Source: Acinetobacter sp. ANC 5054 (GTDB lineage Bacteria > Pseudomonadota > Gammaproteobacteria > Pseudomonadales > Moraxellaceae). Taken from it: a DNA stretch of 64,000 bases. The translations under genes and the position numbers were made by a program. Location: assembly GCF_002135295.1 (NCBI RefSeq), contig NZ_NEGG01000002.1, positions 31,166-95,165 on the forward strand, given 5' to 3'. The stretch's first letter is position 1. Each line of letters starts with the position of its first letter. The notes beneath the pieces are model-generated. The model saw only the letters and a program-made list of their open reading frames with translations. It ran no database searches and was not told the origin of the DNA. Of the stretch, positions 36,942 through 45,185 are shown piece by piece.

Positions 36942-37327
36942 GACTGGCTCACTCCAAACTTACTAACTTTAATCTATAGATGCTATGGGCTGTAACATGT
37001 CATTTAGCAAGGACTGACTTGAACATTTGCTGCCGCATGCACATTAATGTGATATTGCGTATTCTAAATGACCAATGCACTTTGTCGCAACGAAAAATTC
37101 CCTCTTAAAGGGGCTAAGCTGCTTAAGTTACACACAGACATCAAAGAACTTTGTTTATACAACGCTTATGAACAGGTAAAATCAGCGATTATGAAAAGTT
37201 AAATAGACAGTTTTCTCAAATCTTTTCTTTTATAAATTGCCCAAAAATTGAAGGTATTTATAAATGAATTACAACTGACTTTCGACTTTTTACTTCAATC
37301 ACTACCCTGCATTTTTAAACTTTCGGC
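36942..37327. promoter_or_regulatory. Divergent region efp / epmB
   Basis: A 386-base gap that must carry the efp and epmB promoters. It contains the perfect palindrome CACATTAATGTG at 37040-37051. I see no gene or terminator in it, and no boxes I can assign firmly. Confidence 0.35.
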
Positions 37328-38344
37328 ATGATAAACTATTTATTTCAAGAGCAAAACTGGCAAACTCAGCTGAGTGATCTCATCACTGATCCTCAAGAAT
37401 TACTCGAAACACTTGAGCTTTCTCAAGAGCAACTACTCTCGGGTGCAATACTGGCTGTAGACCAATTTCGCTTACGTGTACCACGTGCGTTTGTCGGAAA
37501 AATGCAAAAAGGCAATCCGTTAGATCCACTTCTATTACAAGTATTGCCACACCATTTAGAACTTGAAGAACATGCGGGCTTTGTCACAGATCCACTCGGT
37601 GAAGAACAGGCCAATCAACAACCAGGTGTCTTACATAAGTATAAATCACGTTTCTTGCTGACGCTGACGGGTGCCTGTGCGATTCATTGCCGTTACTGTT
37701 TCCGACGTCATTTCCCCTATCAAGAAAACCTACCTAAAAATGATGATTGGCCAAATATTAAGCAATATATAGAAGAGCAACCCGATATCAATGAGGTTAT
37801 TTTAAGCGGTGGTGACCCACTCACCCTGTCAAATCGGAAATTAAAAGTCTGGATTGAACGCTTAGAGTCTCTGCCCCAAATAAAATTTTTGAGAATTCAT
37901 TCACGGGTTCCTATCGTAATCCCCAACCGTGTCGATGAAGAGCTTGTTTCTATTTTAAAAAACAGTAGGCTACGGATTATTCTGGTGGTACACTCAAATC
38001 ATGCATCTGAGCTTGATGACTTCACGTGTAGCCAGCTTCAACAGCTAGTAAAATGTGGAATTACCGTGCTTAACCAAGCCGTATTATTGAAAGGGGTCAA
38101 TGATTCTGCTGATGTACTCGTCGAGTTAAGTTATCGTTTATTCGACGCTGGCATAATGCCTTATTATTTACATGTTCTAGACAAAGTTAAAGGTGCTCAT
38201 CATTTTGATACACCAGCAAAGAACATAGATTTAATTTATAAAAAAGTTTTAGAGAATCTACCGGGTTATTTGGTTCCTAAACTTGTACGGGAAATTGCGG
38301 GCGAAAAAAACAAGACACCGCTTTTTGGGGCTTCAACTTTTTGA
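37328..38344 (+). CDS. epmB: EF-P beta-lysylation protein EpmB (lysine 2,3-aminomutase)
   Basis: A radical-SAM, PLP-dependent enzyme that turns L-lysine into (R)-beta-lysine for EF-P modification. The 338-residue protein has the iron-sulfur motif Cys117-x3-Cys121-x2-Cys124 (GACAIHCRYCF) and LSGGDPL after it. The late PKLVREIAG holds the PLP lysine. It is shorter than clostridial lysine aminomutases and divergent from its target efp. A PilZ-like gene follows 14 bases downstream on the same strand. Confidence 0.94.
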   Translation: MINYLFQEQNWQTQLSDLITDPQELLETLELSQEQLLSGAILAVDQFRLRVPRAFVGKMQKGNPLDPLLLQVLPHHLELEEHAGFVTDPLGEEQANQQPGVLHKYKSRFLLTLTGACAIHCRYCFRRHFPYQENLPKNDDWPNIKQYIEEQPDINEVILSGGDPLTLSNRKLKVWIERLESLPQIKFLRIHSRVPIVIPNRVDEELVSILKNSRLRIILVVHSNHASELDDFTCSQLQQLVKCGITVLNQAVLLKGVNDSADVLVELSYRLFDAGIMPYYLHVLDKVKGAHHFDTPAKNIDLIYKKVLENLPGYLVPKLVREIAGEKNKTPLFGASTF

Positions 38345-38358
38345 GTTAAATAATAACG

Positions 38359-40104
38359 ATGACCATGCATACTTCAGATACGTTCTACAATCCGACTGAA
38401 TTAAAGCTGGATAAACTGAGCTTTTGTCCAACCAATGCCAAAGGTTTACAAGAGTGGTTAAATGGCATTTCCATTTTGCAGCTTGGGACTTCCTCAAAGG
38501 CGTTATTTAATGCATTACTTGAAATTTCAGAGTTGAAATGCCAAGAAATGCTTCGCTTTGATTTAGTTCAGATTTTGCATCCTACGCTCGAAAGTGTCCT
38601 AACTAGCTTAGAAAAGCACTTCACCAATCAAAGTTTGATTACGACAGATCGTAATGATCAAATTATTGAATTGGCAATGTTGCTGCGTAGCCATTTTGCT
38701 AAAATTTATATTGATATCGCCAAACGCTGTAATGAACAACTTAATCAGCAAAAATTTTCGATTTTTTCGTTTGGACATAAAAAAAGCTTACAAACCGCTC
38801 GTATTGCCTCAATTTATTACGCACTACAACAATTAAGCCTGTTGTTATATCAACAACACATGCTCTATACCACGCCTACAACTGGGCAATGGATTGCAGC
38901 ACATCAATTGATTGAATGTGCAATTGAGCATAATTTCTATCAAAGCAATGTAAATCAACTCTTGGGTACACAACACCCAATTGCCAATATTGCACAGGCA
39001 TATGCGCAACTCATATTGCTGGATATTTTTAATAACAACCAAATCCGTCCTGCTGAAATCCAAGGTCTGTATCTATGTAGTTTTGATTGGGCAAAACTGG
39101 TTCAGATCTTACCGAAAGAATCTACATTTTCACGCTATATTGTCGACACGACAAAAGATCACCCACCAATTTATAATTCGAAACAAGATCATTCCTATAA
39201 ACCGAATGTGTATATTTCGACACAAAATTTACTTGAGCATTTAACTGAAACACAAACGAAAAATGGCAATTATCTATCGAAAAATGAAAAGCTATTTTTA
39301 ACACCAGCTTTGTATTTCCACATTCATAACATCTTGACCAATAATACAGAACGTCGTCATGAGCGTTATGAGTATTCAGCACAAATTAATGTTTGCTTCA
39401 GTTTGATGGTCGCCCACTTCTACTTATCTAAAGGTAAAAACTTTTCAGAAACTTTAGATTTAGAGGGCAATTACCAATTCCATAATGAAGCATCATTTGT
39501 AAACTCGACGGATTCCAATATTCCAACGGGTATGACCAATGCTAAAGCCTTAGACCGTGAAGCTAAACAAATTTACTCTGCTGAAGTTTTAGATATCAGT
39601 GTGAATGGTTATCGTATTAAATGGTCGGGTAGCACACCTGCAAACTTAAAAACGGGTGAATTCATACTGATTCAAGAAAATGAGCAAAGCCAATGGCGTG
39701 GCGGTGTTATTCGTTGGATTAAACAATCGACAGAGAAGAGTCTTGAACTAGGACTGGAGGTATTGGCACAAGATTTATATCCATGTTCTGCCCACATCCG
39801 TACAGATCGTAACTCGACCAACCACCAACCCGCTTTATTGGTCCAAACCACACAACTCGACCAAGTTTCAACAACTTTAATTTTACCTGGGGCAAATCTT
39901 TTCCGCGAAAAGCAAACGATTCACCTTCGTTTAGGAAAAGAAGATTTGAAAGTTTACCTCACCAAATCACAACTGGTGACGCAAAGCTTTATACGTTTTG
40001 AATATGAATTATTGAATGAAGAGCAAGAAAATGTCGTTAAAGACTTTATTGCAAAACAGAGCAATGAAATCAAAAATAATGACTTATGGGAAGCATTGAA
40101 GTGA
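38359..40104 (+). CDS. PilZ-like domain protein upstream of FimX-like gene
   Basis: A 581-residue cytoplasmic protein that I recognise only in part. The first 320 residues are helical with no motif I can name. From about 332 a PilZ-type c-di-GMP site appears: RxxxR at Arg332-Arg336 (RRHER) and D/NxSxxG at 412-417 (DISVNG), separated by a long loop. Both motifs being intact suggests possible c-di-GMP binding. It ends in a 4-base GTGA junction with the FimX-like gene, so the two are coupled. A role in twitching or surface signalling is inferred. Confidence 0.65.
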   Translation: MTMHTSDTFYNPTELKLDKLSFCPTNAKGLQEWLNGISILQLGTSSKALFNALLEISELKCQEMLRFDLVQILHPTLESVLTSLEKHFTNQSLITTDRNDQIIELAMLLRSHFAKIYIDIAKRCNEQLNQQKFSIFSFGHKKSLQTARIASIYYALQQLSLLLYQQHMLYTTPTTGQWIAAHQLIECAIEHNFYQSNVNQLLGTQHPIANIAQAYAQLILLDIFNNNQIRPAEIQGLYLCSFDWAKLVQILPKESTFSRYIVDTTKDHPPIYNSKQDHSYKPNVYISTQNLLEHLTETQTKNGNYLSKNEKLFLTPALYFHIHNILTNNTERRHERYEYSAQINVCFSLMVAHFYLSKGKNFSETLDLEGNYQFHNEASFVNSTDSNIPTGMTNAKALDREAKQIYSAEVLDISVNGYRIKWSGSTPANLKTGEFILIQENEQSQWRGGVIRWIKQSTEKSLELGLEVLAQDLYPCSAHIRTDRNSTNHQPALLVQTTQLDQVSTTLILPGANLFREKQTIHLRLGKEDLKVYLTKSQLVTQSFIRFEYELLNEEQENVVKDFIAKQSNEIKNNDLWEALK

Positions 40105-42215
40105 GAAATCCATTACTATCCAAAAAGCTAAAACGTACAGAAACCCGATTACTCATTATTGATGATAATCAAATACGTTTTAATCAGATACGTGATCTAT
40201 TGACCGACAGCGAGCATCAAGTTCATGCCACTTTACTGGATGATCTTCAAAACTTTGAAAAGCAGCTGAATCTCAATTGGGATTTAATCATTTTCGGCCG
40301 AGCTTATGATTTAAAATATGAGCAAGCGCTTAGCCTCGTTCAATTGTCTAGCCAACCCAATTTACCAATTATTTTACTTAAACCTGAAGACTACCAAGCT
40401 GAACAATATGCTGGCTTAATCAAAAAAGGCATATATGATATCGTCGATTTAGCAGAACCTGAAAATTTCTATATCGGTCTGATTCGTGCTTTGTCATTCA
40501 GTCGTTTGCAGCAATCTCAGCAACATTTAATGGAAGAGCTGGAAACAGCCCAAATCCAAACCCAGTCTTTGGTTGAAGATAGCCGTAAAGCTGTTGCCGT
40601 GATTCAAGAAGGGATTCACATTCAAGCCAATGCAGAATACTTAACTTTATTTGGTCTTAAAAACGAAGACGAAATTATTGGTCTTCCTTTACTCGATTTA
40701 TTACAACCAAATGATCTTAATGATTTTAAACAACGCTTTAAAAAAATTAGTCAAGGTCAGCTAGATCTTGGACGTTTCGACCTTTCATCACAAAACAATG
40801 CTGTATCAGGTCAAAACCCACTGAAACTTGAGTTTCTTGCTGCTGCCGAAGAAGATGCACTGCAATTAGCCATTGAGATGAATAATTCAGGTTCGGCTAC
40901 ATCTAGCAGTCCTGCCGTTGAAGCCAATGGACAAAAACAAAAAGTTTTCCAGAAAATCAACCGTACGATTACCAAACAACCTTCAAACATCAATGCACTG
41001 GTGATTTTCACCCTGTCATCTTGCACTGACGCAGTTCTACAAAATGATTGGAATACCTTTAAAAGCTATTTCAGCAACATCAAGGATTTCTTAAAAGATC
41101 AAACGCATGCGCCATTATTTAGTTTAGACAATGGTGCAATTATCGCATTATTCCAAGCTGATAATCAGGCGAAGCTAGAATCTAAATTGATTGGTCTCAA
41201 TACCTTAAGTAAGCCTCAATTACTAAATGTCAATCATGAGTCTTATCCTTTAAATCTTCGTATTGGTTATACCGTCATCGACAACGAAATTCGAGATGAT
41301 GCACAATTTGAAAATTATGTTTCACATGCTTTTGCTACTGCCCTACCAACCAATCAGCAGGCGCCAGAAATCGACCTCAACATTCCACTTGAGTTAGATA
41401 TTCCAACACTAGATTTTGGCACGCCAGACGTACAAGTTACCCCTATCACAATTAATGATGAAGCGCCTATTCTAAAAGCACTTCGTGGTTGCCTAGAACG
41501 CAGTGAACTTCATTTAAAATACCAACAATTGTACGACAAAGAAGACTCTCATCTTTATACCTATGAAGTTACGAGTGGATTTATTTTCGAAAATAAATGG
41601 CAAGATATCGCTCAACTACGTGAATTGGCAGAAGACTCAGAACTTTCAATTAAATTGGATCGTTGGATTTTGGTTGAATCATGCAAACAATTGCATAATT
41701 TTATCACCCAATTCCCTGAGGCTAAGTTGATCGTTAATTTAAACAAGGAAGTGTTATATAACGATCGCACCTTCCCTGAGTTTATTTCTAAGTTGATTAC
41801 AATTATTCGTAGTAAGCTGAAAAATCCATTGATTTTACAATTTGCAGAAGAAGACATTCAATTAAATGTTGCGGCAGCCCAGAAAGCCTTTATTGAATTG
41901 CGTAAGAATGGCGCGGATTTAGCCTTACGTAATTTTGGTCACTCCATGTATAGCGAAACTCTGTTACGTCAAATAGATGTGAATTGTTTAACGCTAGATA
42001 GCAGCTTGACCAAAATGCTGGCAAATGACAAATCATGCCAAGAGCTCCAAGAGAAAATCAACGGATATCATGAAATTAAAAATGTTGAAATATTGCTACG
42101 CGAATTAAATGATATGACTTTATTCGCGAACGCATGGAATGTTGAAGCTCGCTTTATTCAAGGTGATTACTTCCAGAAAAAACTCGATCACTTGATTGAT
42201 GTCCAAGATCAGTAA
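40101..42215 (+). CDS. fimX: FimX-like degenerate GGDEF-EAL signalling protein
   Basis: About 704 residues with the order REC-like (about 10-130, LLIIDDNQIRF), PAS (about 165-260), a GGDEF-like part in which the active loop is lost (FSLDNGAIIALF), and an EAL domain whose first motif is YEVTSGF instead of ExLxR. This is the FimX architecture: in Pseudomonas and Xanthomonas FimX binds c-di-GMP without turnover and controls type IV pili with PilZ and PilB. I prefer the GTG at 40101 (4-base overlap with the upstream stop, GGGAAG before it); an ATG at 40086 is in frame. Confidence 0.75.
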   Translation: MRNPLLSKKLKRTETRLLIIDDNQIRFNQIRDLLTDSEHQVHATLLDDLQNFEKQLNLNWDLIIFGRAYDLKYEQALSLVQLSSQPNLPIILLKPEDYQAEQYAGLIKKGIYDIVDLAEPENFYIGLIRALSFSRLQQSQQHLMEELETAQIQTQSLVEDSRKAVAVIQEGIHIQANAEYLTLFGLKNEDEIIGLPLLDLLQPNDLNDFKQRFKKISQGQLDLGRFDLSSQNNAVSGQNPLKLEFLAAAEEDALQLAIEMNNSGSATSSSPAVEANGQKQKVFQKINRTITKQPSNINALVIFTLSSCTDAVLQNDWNTFKSYFSNIKDFLKDQTHAPLFSLDNGAIIALFQADNQAKLESKLIGLNTLSKPQLLNVNHESYPLNLRIGYTVIDNEIRDDAQFENYVSHAFATALPTNQQAPEIDLNIPLELDIPTLDFGTPDVQVTPITINDEAPILKALRGCLERSELHLKYQQLYDKEDSHLYTYEVTSGFIFENKWQDIAQLRELAEDSELSIKLDRWILVESCKQLHNFITQFPEAKLIVNLNKEVLYNDRTFPEFISKLITIIRSKLKNPLILQFAEEDIQLNVAAAQKAFIELRKNGADLALRNFGHSMYSETLLRQIDVNCLTLDSSLTKMLANDKSCQELQEKINGYHEIKNVEILLRELNDMTLFANAWNVEARFIQGDYFQKKLDHLIDVQDQ

Positions 42216-42226
42216 TCACCATCTAT

Positions 42227-42258
42227 AAAAAAGCCGAGTCAAATGACCCGGCTTTTTT
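42227..42258 (+). terminator. Terminator after the FimX-like gene
   Basis: AAAAAAGCCGAGTCA pairs with TGACCCGGCTTTTTT (one mismatch) 12 bases after the stop, with T-tracts on both strands. Confidence 0.88.
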
Positions 42259-42300
42259 ATATTGCTTTTACAAATTTATCTTTTACTAAATCTCTAGCAT

Positions 42301-42328
42301 AAAAAAACGGGCTAAATGCCCGTTTTTT
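42301..42328 (-). terminator. Terminator after rpmE
   Basis: AAAAACGGGC pairs with GCCCGTTTTTT across TAAAT, 14 bases past the rpmE stop; the T-run is present in both directions. Confidence 0.88.
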
Positions 42329-42341
42329 CTCATTTTGAGGA

Positions 42342-42569
42342 TTAGTCGCGTTTGATTGAACGAGACATACCAGCAAAACGTTGTTTGAATTTGTCGATAC
42401 GACCGCCAGTGTCAACGTTTTTCTGTTTACCAGTGTAGAATGGGTGGCAAGCAGAACATACGTCTAGGTAAACAGTTTCTTTACCAAGAGCTGAACGAGT
42501 TTCGATTACGTTACCACATGAACAAGTAGCAACTAAAGTGTCATATTTTGGGTGAATATCGGCGCGCAT
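42342..42569 (-). CDS. rpmE: 50S ribosomal protein L31
   Basis: A 75-residue large-subunit protein of the zinc-binding (C+) type. The four zinc cysteines appear as CSC near residue 16 and CSAC near 38. It starts [20 protein letters not shown], as usual for L31. It is monocistronic between two terminators and a long leader. Confidence 0.96.
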   Translation of the reverse strand: MRADIHPKYDTLVATCSCGNVIETRSALGKETVYLDVCSACHPFYTGKQKNVDTGGRIDKFKQRFAGMSRSIKRD

Positions 42570-42624
42570 CGTCGATTACTCCATAAAATTTAAGAAGGTT
42601 TTGCTGTCATCGCAATTGACCACT

Positions 42625-42640
42625 CTTCTGCAAGCAGAAG
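42625..42640 (-). promoter_or_regulatory. Hairpin in the rpmE leader
   Basis: CTTCTGC pairs with GCAGAAG across two bases, about 55 bases upstream of the rpmE start in the presumed 5' leader. TGCTG-TCAC-CAGCA at about 42645-42658 forms a second hairpin. E. coli L31 is known to regulate its own leader, so this may be an L31 control element (inference). Confidence 0.4.
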
Positions 42641-42738
42641 GAAGTGCTGTCACCAGCAGATCAACACCATAACAGACCATTCTTTTGGCCCACCGAGACG
42701 GCTTCCGTCAGAGCTAAGCACAACAAGTTGGGGCAAAT

Positions 42739-42744
42739 TATAGC
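42739..42744 (-). promoter_or_regulatory. Candidate rpmE -10 box
   Basis: On the minus strand TATAAT (perfect) is 170 bases upstream of rpmE, giving a leader of about 160 bases. No good -35 could be found at the right spacing. Confidence 0.45.
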
Positions 42745-42769
42745 TGATTTTTTACTGTTAATAAATAGC

Positions 42770-43270
42770 TCATTGTGGTTGCGTTGCTTTCCTTTGGGCT
42801 TCCACTCGCTCAAACATTGCTTTGTACTGTAATTCTAAGGTTTGTTGGAAAGCGTGTTGATCAAATTGATTCAACCGCTGAATCAACACTGGGCAATAGG
42901 TGGCTGCATCTAACTGTTGTAATGATCTACTCATTATTATCAACATTTCTTGGCTCTGTTGCTTAAAGTCAGCTGCTATAGGTAAATTAAGATCCTGCTC
43001 TTGCAATGTTGCTACACCTTGTTTACGGACAGAGATTACCCCCTCTTTTGCAGCTTTGAGCACTTTTTCTTTAGCATCTGCATAAGCTTGTTCAAGCTCA
43101 GCATTGCGCTGTGGTTGTTTATCACGGCAAAAATCTAGCATCGGCTGTAGCGTCAGCAAAGGCATTTTTTCCAATATATCTCGATTAGTTTGTAGCGTTA
43201 AATCTTCGTGAGCATGGCATAACTGACCAATATTGAGCATTAAAACGAATACAGCAATTCTTCTTTTCAT
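42770..43270 (-). CDS. Exported protein of unknown function
   Basis: A 166-residue protein with a clear signal peptide (basic MKRR, hydrophobic core, probable cleavage after LCHA near residue 20). The mature part is helical and charged, with a cysteine in LDFCRDKQPQ and another in ATYCPVL that could pair. No family recognised. It stands alone on the minus strand between rpmE and the symporter gene; its 3' end reaches into the presumed promoter of rpmE. Confidence 0.7.
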   Translation of the reverse strand: MKRRIAVFVLMLNIGQLCHAHEDLTLQTNRDILEKMPLLTLQPMLDFCRDKQPQRNAELEQAYADAKEKVLKAAKEGVISVRKQGVATLQEQDLNLPIAADFKQQSQEMLIIMSRSLQQLDAATYCPVLIQRLNQFDQHAFQQTLELQYKAMFERVEAQRKATQPQ

Positions 43271-43344
43271 TTTTATCCATTTTGCTTTAAATTTTAGCTA
43301 TATATAACATACTCTATACAACAAACGCAGTTTACATGCCCCAT

Positions 43345-43372
43345 AAAAAACTCGGAACATCCCGAGTTTTTT
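43345..43372 (-). terminator. Terminator after the symporter gene
   Basis: AAAAAACTCGG pairs with CCGAGTTTTTT, 30 bases beyond the stop of the minus-strand symporter gene. Confidence 0.85.
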
Positions 43373-43401
43373 CATACGACAATTCTTAGATCAAATGCAA
43401 T

Positions 43402-44376
43402 TTATTCAATACCACGACTTTGCTTAGACCATAAATTCGCAATCACGCCGCAGACCATCAACTGGATTTGATGAAAGATCATGATCGGCAGAACGATCAT
43501 CCCCAATGGTTGGCCAATGAATAAGATTTGCGCCATTGGTACACCACTTGCCAAAGTCTTTTTTGATCCACAAAAGAAAATGGTTTTTTGATCTGCTCGA
43601 TTAAAACCCAACCATCTTGGCACATAAAGAACTAAAAGCATGACAATCGTTAACAAGACCGAACATGCCACAATCAGCAAGAACAAAGTCATACCACTAA
43701 CTTGTTGCCAAAGCCCTGCTACAACTGCACTACTGAATGCACCATAGACCACCATCAAAATTGAACCTTGATCGAAAACCTTCACAATATTCGGCATTTT
43801 TTTCATATAAGGGAAAATCCAAGGCCGTAAAATCTGCCCCAGTACAAATGGGACCAACAGCAGCAAAGTGATTTGGATAATCGATGCTGTTGGATCATAA
43901 CCATGTGTCGATTGACCCAAAATAAAATACGCCACCAATGCTGGCGTGATAAACATGCCAATCAAATTTGAAAACGAAGCACTACATACTGCGCCTGCAA
44001 CATTGCCTTGTGCCACAGAAGTAAATGCAATGGAGGACTGTACGGTAGAAGGCAAAAAGCACATAAACAAGAAACCCCAATACAGTTGCTGTCCAAGCAT
44101 CGGCAAAAGTATAGGTTTCGCTAACAACCCAAGAATCGGAAATATTGCAAAAGTAAACGCAAAGACGAAAGCGTGCATTTTCCAATGCATAATGCCTTCC
44201 ACCACCGCTTCACGTGATAATTTAGCACCATGCAAGAAGAATAGAATCGCAATCGCCGCAGTGGTAATCACCCCAAAAATATCGGCTGCCTGCCCACTGA
44301 CTGGAAAGAAAGTTGCTAGTATTACCATGATAAAAAGTAAAATCGTAAAGCGATCCAATGCCAGAAGTTTTAACAT
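43402..44376 (-). CDS. Bile acid:sodium symporter-family protein
   Basis: A 324-residue membrane protein with about nine to ten helices, of the SBF-like type (YfeH-related). Conserved stretches include FFLHGAKLSREAV, FLPSTVQSSIAFTSVAQGN and the paired KKTLASGVPMAQILF. Members carry organic anions with sodium; bacterial substrates are mostly unknown. It is a single gene with its own terminator. Confidence 0.87.
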   Translation of the reverse strand: MLKLLALDRFTILLFIMVILATFFPVSGQAADIFGVITTAAIAILFFLHGAKLSREAVVEGIMHWKMHAFVFAFTFAIFPILGLLAKPILLPMLGQQLYWGFLFMCFLPSTVQSSIAFTSVAQGNVAGAVCSASFSNLIGMFITPALVAYFILGQSTHGYDPTASIIQITLLLLVPFVLGQILRPWIFPYMKKMPNIVKVFDQGSILMVVYGAFSSAVVAGLWQQVSGMTLFLLIVACSVLLTIVMLLVLYVPRWLGFNRADQKTIFFCGSKKTLASGVPMAQILFIGQPLGMIVLPIMIFHQIQLMVCGVIANLWSKQSRGIE

Positions 44377-44582
44377 GACTACATCCTGTATTTCTTTTAA
44401 ATATGAATTACTTTAAATATGGATTACAGACATAAAAATGCCCTGTAAGCCAAATTTACCTTAGAGTAAATTTCATCTTACTGGGCATCTAAAATAAAGC
44501 CAGCATTTCAAGCCCATATTCACTATTTAGTAGATTGATACCCTTATAAATACGAATGAGGCTATTGATACTGAATTTTCAA

Positions 44583-44984
44583 TTAATTATTGCGAGCATT
44601 TGAATCCTGCTGAATAAGCTCAATTTTATAGCCATCTGGATCTTCAACAAACGCAATGACTGTGACACCGCCTTTCATTGGACCAGCTTCACGTACCACA
44701 TTGCCACCGCGCGCTTTAATGTCTTCACAGGCTTTGTAGGCATCGTCCACAGCAATCGCAATATGTCCATAGGCATTACCTAACTCATAATGGTCTGTAT
44801 CCCAGTTATGGGTTAATTCAAGGACCGTGTGATTTTCTTCATCACCATAGCCAACAAATGCCAGAGTAAAACGCCCTTCTTCGTAGTCACGTTTACGAAG
44901 CAGAGTCATACCGAGTACTTCAGTATAGAACGCCAAAGAACGTTCTAAATTGCCTACACGTAGCATGGTATGTAACATGCGCAT
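44583..44984 (-). CDS. gloA: Lactoylglutathione lyase (glyoxalase I)
   Basis: Converts the methylglyoxal-glutathione adduct to S-lactoylglutathione. The 133-residue protein has the four metal ligands in place: His5 (MLHTML), Glu56 (VLELTHNW), His74 (YGHIAI) and Glu near 122 (YKIELIQQ). This matches the short, nickel-dependent type of E. coli. Single gene on the minus strand. Confidence 0.94.
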   Translation of the reverse strand: MRMLHTMLRVGNLERSLAFYTEVLGMTLLRKRDYEEGRFTLAFVGYGDEENHTVLELTHNWDTDHYELGNAYGHIAIAVDDAYKACEDIKARGGNVVREAGPMKGGVTVIAFVEDPDGYKIELIQQDSNARNN

Positions 44985-45142
44985 AATTGTATTTCCACAG
45001 TCGATTATTCTTGATCAATACTATAGGGATATAAGCTGGAAAGTTCAATTTAAGCGAGCTAGAACATAAGCTATTTAAAGGGGTATAACCCAAATAATGG
45101 AATTGATTTGCTTAGGCTATTTCAAAAACGCATGTAAGCATT

Positions 45143-45173
45143 AAAAAAGCCACTTGAGTCAGTGGCTTTTTTT
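45143..45173 (-). terminator. Terminator after the AmpG-like gene
   Basis: AAAAAAGCCACT pairs with AGTGGCTTTTTTT, 13 bases past the stop of the minus-strand AmpG-like gene. Confidence 0.9.
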
Positions 45174-45185
45174 ACAAAATATGAA

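Noticed and set aside
43946..44416. Plus-strand open frame of 156 codons
   Set aside because: Antisense to the symporter gene; the hydrophobic code there leaves long open frames on the opposite strand.
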